A DNA stretch of 64,000 bases from Epiperipatus broadwayi (GCA_028023455.1 JAQFVV010012405.1:436001-500000), one strand, 5' to 3'; numbered from the stretch's first letter, positions 1-13,124 are shown. Made by a program: numbers and translations. Notes: generated by a model not told the origin, from the letters alone.

Positions 1-147
1 TATGAGTGAATGTAAAATTGTTTATGAAAATAGTGTTTACCTTACTGTTGTGTATTTATTATAATTACTGGTTTTTCCTCATGTTTACACACATCTCCAT
101 AGATGCCTTCAATCAGAGAATTCAGAAAAAAAGATTTAAACCATTTA

Positions 148-332
148 GCATCACATGATCACCATCTCTTATACTAGCTCTTCACTGACAAAGGCCACAA
201 GCCAGAAACTAATCTGGGGATATTGGATGAGTAGGCATTAGATAGGGATTTTATGCACAAGCCTTCTGGCATCCATTGATTACTCTTGTTGGCATGGGGT
301 GGCACTACTGTATGGAGAGTTTTGTCTTGTTT
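148..332. repeat. Repeat family B, internally deleted foldback copy
   Basis: About 185 bp shared with copies at 9369-9530, 9701-10131, 26354-26524 and 35952-36165. It opens with the family's outer arm (catcacatgatcaccat) and then jumps to the inner block (gggattttatgcacaagcc, atccattgattact). It ends at ggagagttttgtcttg, close to where the 26.4 kb copy also ends. Compared with the 9.7 kb copy, the left inner arm is missing, so this is a deletion derivative. No coding capacity is visible. The family resembles a non-autonomous element with long terminal inverted repeats, but its class is not established. Confidence 0.7.
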
Positions 333-3219
333 AAAAAAAGATTGTAATTATATTTTTTTAATTCCATTTATACAGCCATGTATTGAGATTTTTTTTTTTT
401 TTTAAATTCATAAATTCATATAGTTTTAAAATAATGATTTTTAATTTTTTTTTAAAAAAAAAAAACAAAGTTAAAAGAGATCAGTATAATCGAATAGCAT
501 CAAAGGCAAAACGTTCTAGCTCTGCCTTCTTCTTTTTGATTGATTTATTTCTTTGTAATCAGTATCCATCCTATTTGCATTGACACTTTCTGCAAGCTCT
601 CAACTTTTTATTTTAGTATTAAACTGTTATTCTATATCAAAATTCAATAAATTGAAATTGATTTGGTAACAATATATATTTGCAAATGAAAAACCAATTT
701 AAAAATTCATATTTGAATTGTGCAAATAATGAAAAAATGTGTTCATAATGACAACAATTGATCCTTTTGTGATTGATCAGTGGCATAGAAGAATGACTCT
801 TATAGAACAAACAAAATCTTTTTTAATTGAAATTTGTATTTAAAATGCAAATGAATAAAAAGTTGATCTCTGATAAATCTACCAAATTCTGCTTTAAAAT
901 GTTAAAATTATTTTATAATTTTTAGAATATCACAAATTACCTTAACACAGTGTCCTCAGCCATAATTTTTATAAGGTGAAGTGATCAGAGTGCTGTGATT
1001 TTTTTTTTTGTTAATGTTACTGTGCATGTTATTAATTTTTATTTTTAAAAATAAAATATGTGCATACAAAATAACAATGTAATAATGTATACTTTTTATT
1101 TTTACTAATTACTACACAAATATTATATAAAAATATGAATCTTAATAAACTTCACAAAGAAATAACATTTTAATTATTCAAAAAATGTTCTAAAAATAAT
1201 AAAGATTTGAAATTCTGTTAATTCTTCATTTATTCTGTTTTCACTAAATAACATATTTAGAGGGTTATAATTGGAAATGGGAGGGTTTTTATCAATTTAT
1301 TTTATGGCACAAATAATAAACACCAAACACTGTTTTTTCTCTTACAATCAAAAGGCCAGAGAAATTGATTTTAGATTTCACTTACCAGTCTCATATAAAG
1401 AATTATTAAAATTGTAAACTGATTATTATTACAATTATGAAAGTTATTATTACAACCACATCAATAAATGTTAATTTAAGTTAAATGGAGGCTATTTTAT
1501 TGTGATTTTTTAAAACTGGAGATGAAATGTTGAATTCAGAAAATGCATTTAATGTTAGCCATTATTTTGATTCCCTGAGCATTTTATCCCACTGGTACAT
1601 GAGTATCTGATTCTAAAACTAAAAATTTATGAATTGATTTCTAGATTACTCTGTATGTGAATATTTGGACATTGTATAACTTTTCAAACAGTTAATTGCT
1701 TTACTTTAATGTATTTTAATATATCATTCATGGTTATGAAATATATATGCTTAGAAACCATGGATATATATCTAGAATAAGTCAATTATGTTGTTGCTTA
1801 TGCAATCTGATATCATTTGTAAAAATTTGAACAAATGGAAAATCATTCACAACCTTGGAATATTTTGATGTAAAATTTTACATGAGTACAAAGATTAAAA
1901 TCTATCTGTGCGAATTTGATTGTGATTGTTATTTAATGCAGTTTTTTAAATTATTTTATTGCGATATTTCAAAATCCATTTTCAGTTCTTTTAATGTTAT
2001 TTAATTCAAAATGACTGTATATTTGGGTAAATATATATTGAGAGGGGGGATATCTAAAATTGAGATGTTAGAATCAATTATGTTAAAACGATGGCAAGCA
2101 ATAACAACTATCACGGGCGATGATTAAATGTTGGTACATAATTGTCTAGTTATTTCAATCTTCCTTAGGCAAAGAACTTAACATTAATTCACGTAAAGCT
2201 GATTTTGTTCCCACTTCATGTAAATCAAATTGACCGAAGTGATTTAATTAATATTTTATTGTTTAATAATTTTAATTAATATTACTAGTAAGTGCTTTAA
2301 TTTATTTTTAATGTTTTTTTATTTCTTTGTGATTGAATAAAATAAGTTGAAGCTTTAAATGGAATGAAACTATTCTAGTTGTAAATTGGAAGTGATCGGT
2401 CATCTAAACTGCTAATTAGGAAACTTAATGCTTGTTCCTCTCAATTGAGTGATCCTGTGAGTTTTCTTGAAACTCTAGGGAATTTTAAATTTTCATTTTT
2501 TTTTTTTTAATGACTAGATCAGAATATTATGTCTGCATGGTTAGTATTGTAGAAAATGAAATAATAATAATAATAAAATACATCTGAATATGCTAATGTC
2601 ACAGAGATGGTTTTAGATTGATAAAACTTGAAATTTGAATGCTGTTATTTTTATTCTCATTGAAAGGAAATTATCATTGTCCTTATCTTTGATGCCCCAC
2701 CCATTCCATTTATTATTCATATTTCATTTTATGACATATTTTGTTAATAAATATATATATATGGGAAAATTGCCATTATGACCAAAGTAATAAGCTGTAT
2801 TTAAAAAATGATACAATAAAAAAATGTAATTCTTTTTTTTTTTTTTTTACATATTCATTAAAAAAACAAAAATGGGAATTATTTTAATATTTATGTTTAT
2901 TATTATTTAGCATTTATTGTAGTCATAAACTTAATTATTTTTCTTTAAATCATTTTAAATGATTGTTGGCGTGAAAACGCATTATCGTTTAAATAAACAA
3001 TTTTATATTTAAAAACCCACCACACATATCTAATCGAAGATCTGCCACTTGTATGATATATTTTTCTTTTGAGGTCATCAATCTGAATTTTCTACTTATG
3101 GAGAAGTAAGTAATAAGAATCTTTTATACATGTTGCCGGCCTTGTATTAAAGCTAAAATATTTATAGAATGTTTAGGAATTGTATAGAAAGTTTAAAAAT
3201 TTGAGGCAATATATAAAAT

Positions 3220-3261
3220 AGTATCATTTTTACACATTTTAGTATCATTTTTACACATTTT
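3220..3261. repeat. 21-bp tandem duplication
   Basis: Two adjacent identical 21-bp units beginning agtatcatttttacac (3220-3240 and 3241-3261). This looks like a simple replication-slippage duplication with no associated gene. Confidence 0.85.
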
Positions 3262-5295
3262 CTTGATAGTCTCTAAATTGCTAGCTGTATTTTAAGCCAT
3301 GTATGAAATGACTAAACTGCTGTAAACGAAAAATAATTCATCACTACTAATTGCCTAGTATTTATTTGTTGAGTAATACTTAATCCTTTCATTATTCAGT
3401 TATAAGCAATTCATGTGTCACAAGTTTTATTTTTTAATTCAGTATTGGTAGGTTTTATCACAATAGAGAATTTTTCCTCTTTGCACATAGACAATTCTTG
3501 AACGATAATATATTTTTTTAATATTTCTGTTACTTATTCTATTTTTTTTTTATTATTTTGCATTTTACAAGTTTCACTTCATTAATTAAGTATATTCCAT
3601 GTTATATTATAATATAGTTTATTTAAAAAAATAGCATTTATTTGTTGTTAGCTTCTTTTATACTTTGCCCAAAAAAAAAAGAAAAAAAAAGCTAACCATT
3701 GGATAGAATAACTAGACATTCACACCATACCAGTAACATATGTATACTGAATAGGAATATTAAAAATATTACTTTTTGATATTTTTTTTACATATTCAAG
3801 GTTTCATTACTTATAAATTTATAGGTTGACAGTTGAATAATTGCAGAACTTTATGAAAAAATGAATCCACATAACTTCATGACAGCTCACAATATAAAAC
3901 TACTTAGTAGTGTTAAAATACTATTTATTTGTTACATATAGGTGTTGTAGTACATTTTAATTACAATATGTACATCTTCAGATGTTTTTAAACTAAAAAG
4001 GAAGCATGGGTTTTTTTTTAGAATGAATGCAAATTTAAAGCTAATCAAATGTATAAGAAATAGTGAACAAAAATATATAGAGATGTTTTTCATTTTTGGG
4101 AATACTAAATGCACAATTAGGACTTACCTAACAAATGATAGTCAATTAGAAGCAAAAGATACAATAACTCATATAAATTAGAGGGAGAGAGAAATGTATA
4201 GAATTGATTGATAAAAACCCCAGATAAAATATCCATAGAATAGTCCTCAGAAAGGCAGAGATCTTACATGTAGTCACCTATAGGAGAATAGTGAAGAAAA
4301 TAGCACTCATTATCATTTGGATTGCTATTATTGTTAGCTTTTGTGGGGTATCGCTTATATTTATTTTAAATTACATTTATTTCTCTACTATTTATTTCTT
4401 TTTTTTTTTTTTTAATGTAAAGTCTACTAGAATCAGACAGAAAGAGTTAATTTTTAGATTGCAAGTTGTTTTTTTTTGCTAAGAAAGTTAGGGAATGAGA
4501 ATAATATTGTATTTATATGGATAGTTTTTTTTTTTTTTTAATAATTGATAATTTTGATTTAGAATAATGTATTTTTATAATAGATATAACTTTTCTCATT
4601 TATAATTTTATATTTTTATTTAATCCTTTACTCATATTTTTGTATTTAATTCATTTTATCTTTAATTATTTAGTTAGATAAATTTTTAAAATTATTCAAG
4701 TTATCCAATAGTTTATTACTTTATTTAAGTATATATATAAAAAAATATTTTTTCTGTAACATTTATTTGTTTTTATTTACTTTGTAATGGTCACAATTAG
4801 GATATTCCGTTTATTTTATATTTGCTCTATTTATTTGTTTACATAAATTGCATAGGCGTCACTGGCTTTAATCATCAGGAAATAAACTAACATGTTATAT
4901 TTAAAACAATATTTTATTCAATATAATAAATGTAATGATTACACAACCCCATTTGTATTGCCAGATAAATTGTGGAGAACAGAAGTTATTTCTGAGGAAC
5001 GATGGTAGACCATGCAATTTTACATAAACAAAGTAACAAATCATGTTATAATAATTTATTTACAAGTGTCCTTATTAATTAATGGACAATTGGTTTTCTT
5101 TAATAAAATTAACAAATTACATAATAATAATTTATTTATAAGGTGTAATCATTAATTGATGTGCAATTTATTTATTTAACAAAATCCTTTAATTTTTATG
5201 TATCATAATATGAATATATTCATAGATAATATAATTCTACTCATATATGAAGTCATAAATATGACATTTCTTTTAATCACATGTCTTCTAGTACT

Positions 5296-5306
5296 TACAC
5301 ACACAT

Positions 5307-5341
<35 letters not shown>
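5296..5341. repeat. CA/TA compound microsatellite
   Basis: A (CA)n run passes directly into an uninterrupted (TA)n run. A 77-codon open frame crosses it, but its protein is only alternating T/H and I/Y from the microsatellite, so it is not a gene. Confidence 0.9.
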
Positions 5342-5402
5342 GGATGAACATTAATGCTATAATCCTAAACATAACTGCTTGTATAATACTAACTATAAAG
5401 AG

Positions 5403-5477
5403 ATGGCCTTTTGGTCCTAATCATAATTCAATAAACCTTCTATACAATAATTATAAGGAATGGCCTTTTGGTCCTAA
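5403..5477. repeat. Repeated 18-bp motif atggccttttggtcctaa
   Basis: The motif atggccttttggtcctaa occurs at 5403-5420 and again at 5460-5477. The DNA between and after the copies (taatcataattcaataaacc and taaacctaatttaatacaacc-like) is also similar, so this is probably a diverged 57-bp tandem duplication. Confidence 0.7.
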
Positions 5478-7714
5478 ACCTAATTTAATACAACCACAAT
5501 TTATACAGGGATAACTTGTTTTCAGATTGATCCCTAATTCAAAGTTTCCATAATGAAGTATAAGTTTAATTATGAACAAATGAGACAAATGGAAATAATT
5601 ACATCATTAACTATGTAGGCAATTTATAAGTGTTCATTGCATTTACATGATTTCGTACCTTTCCCTCTTATTAATAACTTGTATACAATTCATAAACTTA
5701 GTATATATATGAAATATATAATAATTATTTGTTTTCTTTTTTTAAAAAAAGTAATTTTAACAAATAAAGAGAAGTTATTACAAATTCATTTCTTTTTGTT
5801 TAAAATTAATTAATTTCTTCAAAATAATGTCCAGATAAGAAGTATTGTTTACAAATTCAGATTAGTTAAAATAAACTACAATCAGTCTTTAATATAAGAC
5901 TCACCAAAACAAAATAATTATCATTTACTTCTTTTCTGACAAATATTAAAAATCTATTTATGGTGATAATGCAGTCTTGTAATATCTAGCTGTCTTTTAA
6001 ATAAGCCTATTTCTTTATCTCAGCTGGAGTTATTCAAAAGTATTCCAGACTGGATCTAGTCAACTATTAGTAGTGTTTTTTTTCTTTTTTATTCACAAAA
6101 CATAAATATGTCCTGTGGGATTTGAATGAAGTAATATCACAGTCTGCCAAAGAGAAAAGATAAACCAATTTTTTTATATCAAAACTTAATTGTTGTTGTT
6201 TTTTTTACCCCATTTTAGTTCTTTTTTTAAAATAAAATTTGCATATTATTTTGCTTTAAATAAAAGAAACATTATTTTTATTGAAATGAATAATGGATTG
6301 TTTATTTTAAATTATATGTCAAAATTAAAAAATATTATCTCAGAATTATTTATTATTTTAAATCCCCTTCATTGTCTTCATCAGATACATCATCATCAAT
6401 ACATTTTATTAAATGTGTCTACTACTATTGTTTATAATATTCTTTTGATGCAATGCAGATAAATTTCTTCCAAAGATATGTTTAAAACAGAGAAAATCAG
6501 TTGTATATTTCATTAAATCAATTTTATAAGTTAATCCTATTTTTTTATCTATATTATCTATAACATGAAAGTTTGTTACTTTATAACTCAACAAATATTT
6601 CACCAATCGTGACGAATCTTACATTTGTGCGTGTGTGTGGAGAATTTTATAGACTATGAATTTTTGTTTTATGGTACTTAGTTATTTAAAAACATTAATT
6701 TACCACAATATAAAACTGTCAAAATAATAACCATTTTCTAATGATGTTATAAAAATGAAAAAAGAGGGCAGCAGTGATTAAAAGATTTAAGACATTGGAA
6801 AATATTGTAGCTTGCGTATTGAAATACATACTACAGAAATGGAGAGAATTATAGTTATTAGTAATCTAAAGCAAAATTTTATTGTATAAATATATTTTAA
6901 AATAATTAAATTTCATTTTGAATACATATTTAATGTCTTACTTTTATAAACCACAATGTTAAAATTTTACAATCGTTTTAAAAATTATCATATGAGAAAT
7001 ATATAATAATTACCTTTAACAGCTTGCACACCCAGGTGCTATATTGAATTTTTTTAAAAACTGTCTTGAGACCCAATTTTCACAATAACTTCAGTTTTAA
7101 TAATGTTAAAGCAAAACACTTTACAAATATTAGAAACTAGAAAAATGAAGGAAAACAATAAGGCTAAGACAAATAGTGATTATCATTTAAAAAAATAAGG
7201 AAAAAAAGAAATTTTAACATCTGATATAATTATTACTTTATTGTTTGTTCATAATTTCTAATTTATCATTAATTAAGTTTAAGTTACATCTTTATTAATA
7301 ATTTCTTTGTGTTCCTCACAAAATTATCTTTCAAACCATATATAATACTTCTTATCTGAGATAATCCATCGCTTTAGAATTTCCAAAACTATTTGCATAA
7401 AAATTCTTCATTTTTACCTTGTACCCCAAAAGTTAACAAATCAGGTAACTATAAGAAAAAGATTCATCCTAATAAAAGATACAAAACAAATAATTTCCAG
7501 AAGGTGGAAATGCGTTTGTCACCATAGCAATTGGCTTCTTGTTTATCTAAAACTAGAAATTGTAGGCTACTGTCTGTATCAATGATAAAATGTGTTTCAT
7601 ATCTTCATTTTATATTTTTTGTGTACACCAGTGATGTTTATATTCTTTACGCACACTAGTTTTTGTTAATTATTTACATGGTATATTAAATTATTTCCAA
7701 AAGTATTTGTTTTG

Positions 7715-8035
7715 AAAATTTGTGATAGTGGCATTTTATAATTATTTGGTGATTATTTTCATCATTTAGAATTTATTGTTAAATGTCTTTAGAAAAATTG
7801 AAATTTTATTTAAACTTTTCAAATATATTCAATTTCTGGTGTTAGCCCATGGGGTTAATATAAACATAATGAACATAATGTTTCGAGTAGTATTATTCTC
7901 TGCTCTTCTTCACTTATTGCTGACCTGACTGGTGACAGTATTGGAATGGAAATTGAACCTGGGACTTTCAGATTTGTGAATAATAAATTTAAGGCCTGTT
8001 TAATTTCTATGCCAGTACTATCATTGGGGTGATTT
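7715..8035 (-). mobile_element. tRNA-derived SINE (family A), copy 1
   Basis: Read on the minus strand, a tRNA-like head with tggcatagaaattaaac (A-box-like) is followed by ccaggttcaatttcca, a good match to a Pol III B box (GGTTCRANNCC). Downstream is a body containing gtcaggtcagcaataa and an AT-rich tail with aaagtttaaataaaat. The same body and tail occur in copies at 8027-8165, 8166-8425 and 10445-10740. The copy is diverged and no target-site duplication was seen. SINEs of this type are transcribed by Pol III and copied by a partner LINE. Confidence 0.6.
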
Positions 8036-8165
8036 AACTATTTTTATCATCTATAATTAATTATTAAATGTTTTTGGAAAAGTTCAAATTTTATTTGAAC
8101 TTATTAAAATACATTCAACTATTAGTAATTGCAAATAGATTAATATCAAGCCAATGATTTGAATG
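8027..8165 (-). mobile_element. SINE family A, truncated copy 2
   Basis: Only the tail and part of the body are present: ggaaaagttcaaattttatt and cattcaactattagtaattg align with the corresponding part of copy 1 in the same orientation. The tRNA-like head is absent. It lies head-to-head against copy 3, so together they form an imperfect foldback of about 400 bp. Confidence 0.5.
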
Positions 8166-8425
8166 TTATTTTCCTCAATGACAGTAGTAGCATAGGAATC
8201 AAACAAGTTAGGGTGTTATCTTAAATCCAGTAATCACAAAAATGAAATGCTCCTGGTTCAATTTCCACTATAGTACTGTTATTTGGTCAGGTCAGCAATG
8301 CTTGAAGAAGAGAGGGCAATAATATCATTTAAAACATTATGTTGTATTAAGCGAATGCCAACAGTTGAATATATTTGAAAAGTTTAAATAAAATTGAAAT
8401 AGTTCAAGCTATATAATTACTAGTA
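8166..8425 (+). mobile_element. SINE family A, copy 3 (plus strand)
   Basis: The tRNA-like head starts near tagtagcataggaatcaaac. The B box is cctggttcaatttccac, the body contains ggtcaggtcagcaatgc, and the tail contains gaatatatttgaaaagttt. It is the reverse complement of copy 1 over roughly 200 bp with many substitutions. The inverted arrangement of copies 1 to 3 makes a long imperfect inverted repeat spanning 7775-8420. Confidence 0.6.
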
Positions 8426-8542
8426 TAAAGGTATTTCTATAACAATATAATGTCATAATTGTCTTCAAGAGGAAAATAATTTGAACATTTTATAATATAG
8501 AATAAGCGTGCTATTATGACTACATCCTTTAGAGTTTTCTCT

Positions 8543-8567
8543 TTTGTGTGTGTGTGTGTGTGTGTGA
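8543..8567. repeat. (TG)n microsatellite
   Basis: An uninterrupted tgtgtg run of about a dozen units. No gene is associated. Confidence 0.9.
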
Positions 8568-8688
8568 ATCTGTATTTACAAATAAACGTAATGTGAAATA
8601 GATTAATGCTATTGAGAACTTGGATAAAATTAATATAGTGGTTGAAGTAATAATAATAAATTAAGATTTTATGAAGTTGGATAAGTTG

Positions 8689-8710
8689 TTTTTTTTTTTG
8701 GGGGGGGGGG
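8689..8710. repeat. T11-G11 homopolymer junction
   Basis: Eleven T are followed directly by eleven G and then aggtggaggt. The G-run plus flanking GG pairs could form a G-quadruplex on the plus strand. Confidence 0.8.
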
Positions 8711-9368
8711 AGGTGGAGGTTTAGATATAAACTTTTTGCAAGTTACGTGAATGCGGATGTAATTAGTAAGTCAGATTGCCCATACACTAAATCATTCACA
8801 CCTAGTAAATATCTTTACATGAGTAGTGAAAATGTCGATAGTGATTGTGATAGATTTTGAAGGCTTAAATAATATTAGCAAACTTAAGTAATATTGGGAA
8901 GGAAAGGAAGGTACAAGAAAGGCTCTTAAAATCTACAAGTGAATCTCTTTGACTTCTCTTAAAGAATGTAAATGTCTGCAATATTTAGATTTTTAATTTG
9001 AGAATTTTTTTTTTACCGATAATAATACTCACTGTAATTATTTTATTGATTTATATATATATTTTGAAAAATGAATGCAATGATACATATATATTTATGT
9101 ATATTGTAATGGTCAAAAAATAGTGAAAACACCATTACAAGTATATTTCTCTTAAAAGTGAATCAGTGTAAACTATATAACATATGTTTACTAACCAACA
9201 CATAAATAAAACAACATATTTATTCAGATAAAAAATAGTTTGCTTCTCATGTTAGTTACGCCGAAGTTATAATAAATTAATTGATAAGTGAGGGCATGCT
9301 CATGATGCACTCAACAAATTATAAAACCAACTATCAAATTTTTATATTTGCTCAAATAGAATTTTAGG

Positions 9369-9530
9369 AGGCTCATAAAATCCCCGTCTAGTGCCTACTC
9401 ATCCAATATCCCCACACTAGTTTCTAGCTTATGGACTTCATCAATGAGGAGCCTTGGATCTGAGAGCACTGCCCCTAGATTTTAGGATCTAATGCAACAC
9501 TCCAGCAGCCACCTTTTTTCTCAACTACAA
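9369..9530 (-). repeat. Repeat family B, partial copy
   Basis: About 160 bp matches the reverse complement of the right half of the 9701-10131 element: cataaaatccccgtctagtg, ctactcatccaatatcccc, ccttggatctgagagcact and ctaatgcaacactccagcag. The outer inverted arm is missing. It lies 170 bp from the full copy, so it may be an older insertion or a rearrangement product. Confidence 0.65.
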
Positions 9531-9700
9531 AACTATGAGTCTTAAATTGAAAACACCATAATATTTTCAATCCAAGCTTGTTAGCTTCTATAGTCATATA
9601 GGTCTGAAGTCAGTTCAGTACCTATACATTTTGATGTCTTTGGTTTTTTAATAAGCATATCCACCATTATCCTATTAGGCAGGTTTGGTTTTAAACTAGT

Positions 9701-10131
9701 AAACATCACATGATCATTATTTCTTAGCTTGCTCATAACTGTTATTAAAACATGCAAAACTCTCTATATGTATTGCCACTCAGTGCAAGTCAGAGTAATC
9801 AATGGATGCCAGAAGGCTTGTGCATAAAATCACTAAAATCTCTACTTGTAGTTAAGAAGGGATAAAAGGTGGCTTCTGGTTGGTTGCATTAGATCCGAAA
9901 ATCTAGGTGTAGTGCTCTCAGATTCAAGGCTTCTAACTGACGAAGGTAACAAGCCAGAAACTAGTCTAGGGATATTGGATGAGTAGACCTTAGATGGGGA
10001 TTTTATGCACAAGCCTTCTGGCATCCATTGATTATTCTGGCTTGCACTGAGTGGCAATACGTATAGAGAGTTTTGCCTGTTTTAATAACAGTTATGAGCA
10101 AGCATAAGAAATGGTGATCATATGACATATA
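9701..10131. mobile_element. Repeat family B, foldback element with about 130-bp inverted arms
   Basis: The left arm 9701-9831 (aaacatcacatgatcatt to gcttgtgcataaaatc) is inverted at 9999-10131 (gattttatgcacaagcc to tgatcatatgacat). The interior carries ttggatgagtagacctta and tgcattagatccgaaaa. A 71-codon minus frame crosses the interior, but copies elsewhere do not keep it open, so it is not treated as a gene. The 9-bp string taaactagt occurs just left (9692-9700) and again at 10151-10159, a possible target duplication if the element extends to about 10150. Confidence 0.65.
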
Positions 10132-10168
10132 AACATTAAAAGCCTAAAGCTAAACTAGTCAATAAAAT

Positions 10169-10392
10169 AATCAAAATTACCCCAACTTCATAATTAAACC
10201 AGACTAGCTAAAGAAAATAAGCTTTAAAACACTTCCACTGGTTTCACTGCTACAAGCAGGCTTCTCAAGTGTAAAGAACTACAAGATTATACTTGAGAAG
10301 TCTGCTTGTAGCAGTAAAACCATTGGCTATGTTTTAGAATTTATTTTCTTTGGCTAGTTTGCTTTAGTTATGAATTTGGGATAATTTTGATT
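10169..10392. mobile_element. Foldback, about 102-bp arms
   Basis: The left arm 10169-10270 (aatcaaaattaccccaac to cttctcaagt) is inverted at 10291-10392 (acttgagaag to ggataattttgatt) around a 20-bp loop. Arm identity is moderate to high, best near the loop where ctgctacaagcag is perfectly matched. There is no coding capacity. It starts only about 20 bp beyond the family B element, so one may have inserted next to the other. Confidence 0.7.
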
Positions 10393-10444
10393 ATAAATAT
10401 TTTTATTCACATAAATGTAAAATATAACACAACAGTCAAATGTT

Positions 10445-10740
10445 TATCTGAAAATTTGTGATGATGGCAATTTACTTGTAAATATATATTGAACTATTTG
10501 CACTAGCTAGAATTACTTATTTATTGTTGTTTTTTTAATTAAAAACTTTATTTAAATTTTTCAAATACATTTACCTTTTAATAATAGTGCACAGATTAAT
10601 GTATAACACTTTCTAATGTTATTATTTTTCTCTCTTTACATGTTGTTGGCAATTCATTCATTGATAATCAAACCTAGGAGTTTTAATTAGTAAATATGGA
10701 ATTTAAGATATTCTTATCAATTAGACATTTGTATTAAAGG
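10445..10740 (-). mobile_element. SINE family A, degenerate copy 4
   Basis: aaaactttatttaaattttt, caaatacatttaccttttaa and ttgttggcaattcattcatt align with the tail and body of the 7715-8035 copy. ctcctaggtttgat on the minus strand is a decayed B-box region. This is the most diverged of the four copies. Confidence 0.5.
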
Positions 10741-12649
10741 CAAAATTCAATTGAAATTTTATATATTTATCTATGATTGCCTTATGATTTCTCCATTTTT
10801 TTCTTAAAGGCAAAGTTAATACGTGACTTCTAAACATTATGTATTATCACACTATATTGACTTAACTATTTCAAGAAAATGACACATGTTGGATTTTTGA
10901 AGAATGGGTACAATGCATAATTTTTAAGCTATGTTAACTTCACTTAGCATTATGGAAAAATCATATGGTTTATGTTGGCAGGAAGATAAAATACCAAGGA
11001 ATGTAATAAAGCTGAAAAATCTAGTTATTATTTATTCAAAATTTAAAAATATAAGATTTTAGCATTTTATAGAATTATAATTTTATATATCTTCAGAATT
11101 TTTGCAATTTAAATTAAAACAAGTTTATTATATTCCTTATAAAATTTCCAATAATATGACATATAACATGACTTATCCATGATAATTTATTTGTCTAAAA
11201 TATAAATAAATATTGAAATTGATGCCTTTTGTTTTACTAAGAAACCTCATAAGAAATTTTTTCTTGCACATGCCTGTATATAATGAATGAAGAGAATGTA
11301 GAGAGATGAATAAGTTACTCTAAATATTTTTCAGACTGTAAATGAATTAATACATGGTGTAATTATACAGAGAAGTAAAAAATTATATTTAGTGCATCGT
11401 GGAATATTAATAATAATATTTTACCTTTTTTCCTTTGTTAGAGAATCTATCTAAAATATAAAATCAAGTTATAACTTCAAAATATTATTTATAATAAAAA
11501 ATATTATTGTAACGATGTAGCAAAAAAATAAACAAATAAATCAAAATGTAGATCTATATCTTACCCAACAGAAATATTCATCATTCAATCTTTTCTGATC
11601 AAAGTTGAAGCAAAATGTTGGACAGCTGAAGGATCTAAGTCAAATGGAATTTGAATAAGTGCATTGTCTTTCTTAATTTTGTTTGATAAGGAATAAAACA
11701 CACACGCACACACATTCTCTCTCTCTGAGTACTTTACTGTGTGCTTATCATTCCCCACAGCCAAAAACTTTCATTTCTTTTTTAAGGCAGACAAGGGATA
11801 ATTTCATTTCAAATGATGTAAAACTACTGAAAGAACAGTTGATTATTTAGATATTGAATAGCACAAAAAATATTTTTACCAAGATATAACTCTTTGTGGT
11901 GTACATACCCATTATTAATATCTACACAGAGTCACTATTGAAACGTTCACTTTACTAGGTTTGAGCGATCATGCTGTTACGTTGTAGTATGACTACTAAA
12001 TTTATTGATCGCTTAGTTAACTACTATTTCTCTATGCATCTGATCTGCAGATTTATGTAGTATTGGTTTATATATATATATCATTAAAATCAGTCAATAC
12101 TTCGTCCATCCCAATATCAATAACCATCAACAATTTTAACCTGTTATCAAGACAATTTTTTTTTAACAATAAAGGTGGAATCCCTTTATATATATATAGC
12201 ACTAATTTTATATATTCAGCCAAACTTTTTATTTTTGTTTTCCAACATTTCCCCCATTATTATTGAAATGCAGGCATATGTCTAAAAGTCGACCTCAGAC
12301 TTATACTTGAATATGAATTCCAAAACATGGAACTTACAACACTTGTATTGTTATCATAATAAAAATAAACAATTTGTGATTTGACACATTTTTTCCATTC
12401 CATTTTTTTTTAATTAGCATATTTCTTAGTTTTGCTAATAATTTTGTATAAAAGGACTTAGAAATGAAAAGCAAATTTAAAAAATAAAATTTACTGCCTA
12501 TGTGTAATGAGATATATTTCGGTCTGCACATTTGGGGAAAGTATTGCACTCACTTGTTTTTTTTTTCAGAATCAGGTTCAGTGGGATTTAGTTAATTTCT
12601 ATAAGTAGAGGCTGCTTATTCTTTCTTTTTTTTTTTTTGCTGCTAAAAA
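10741..12649. other. AT-rich intergenic DNA, no gene recognised
   Basis: Nothing coding or repetitive is recognised. At 12275-12325 a short segment (agtcgacctcagacttatac) has the look of the imperfect internal repeats found in some DNA-transposon relics, but no termini are visible and I do not call it. Confidence 0.5.
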
Positions 12650-12742
12650 GTCTTGCATTGGTGGTCGAGAGGTCAGCGCGACTGCCTTGCATTTGCAGGC
12701 AGTTGCCCGGGTTGCCGATGCTATGACACTTTTAAAAAAAAG
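12650..12742 (+). mobile_element. tRNA-like SINE (family E), copy 1
   Basis: A tRNA-like head begins gtcttgcattggtggtcgag. ggtcgagaggtcagcg matches an A box and ttgcccgggttgccg is a decayed B-box region. It ends with gatgctatgacac followed by an A-rich run, as does the 14.5 kb copy. The anticodon-arm region actgccttgcatttgcaggcag is intact as a hairpin. Sister copies lie at 13125-13219, 14509-14621, 24297-24370 and 54767-54834. Confidence 0.75.
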
Positions 12743-13124
12743 AATATATTTTTATATATTCAGAATTCAAGCGCCTAAAAATTAGAAAAGAATCATTAAT
12801 TCTCAAATTGATATCAAAATCTATTTTTACCTCATCTTAAAAGTTAATGTGGGCTTTTTTTCATAATGTATAAAAAATTGAAATAAAAAAAAAATTAAAT
12901 AAAAAAGTAATAAAAAATTTAAATTTTGTTTTAGAAAAATATGCCATACATTATTTGAAAGATAACAAGATAACAAAAATAATGGTTGTAACCCATGCAG
13001 GTGTAGTTCATACTTCTCCCCCGCCCCAATTGTGAAATGAAGACACAGAAATTGCAAAAATTTATTGTGATTCAGCTGATAATTATTAAAGGATTATTTC
13101 CCATTATTATTTGAGCAGATTTAA

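Larger units (their letters stand above)
333..7714. other. AT-rich intergenic DNA, no gene recognised
   Basis: About 7.4 kb of low-complexity AT-rich sequence. The open frames here are under 100 codons, are rich in F/I/L/N/K and show no domain. Small-scale structure includes many T8-T14 tracts, a 21-bp tandem duplication at 3220-3261, a CA/TA microsatellite at 5296-5341 and an 18-bp motif repeated 57 bp apart at 5403 and 5460. I see no RNA gene, exon or recognisable transposon in this stretch. Confidence 0.6.

Noticed and set aside
383-583. 66-codon open frame as a gene
   Set aside because: Its composition is the translation of poly-T and AT-rich DNA (runs of F, N, K). It has no motif and no splice or start context.
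9842-10057. 71-codon minus-strand frame inside repeat family B
   Set aside because: It lies in the interior of a foldback repeat and the other copies of the family do not keep the frame open.
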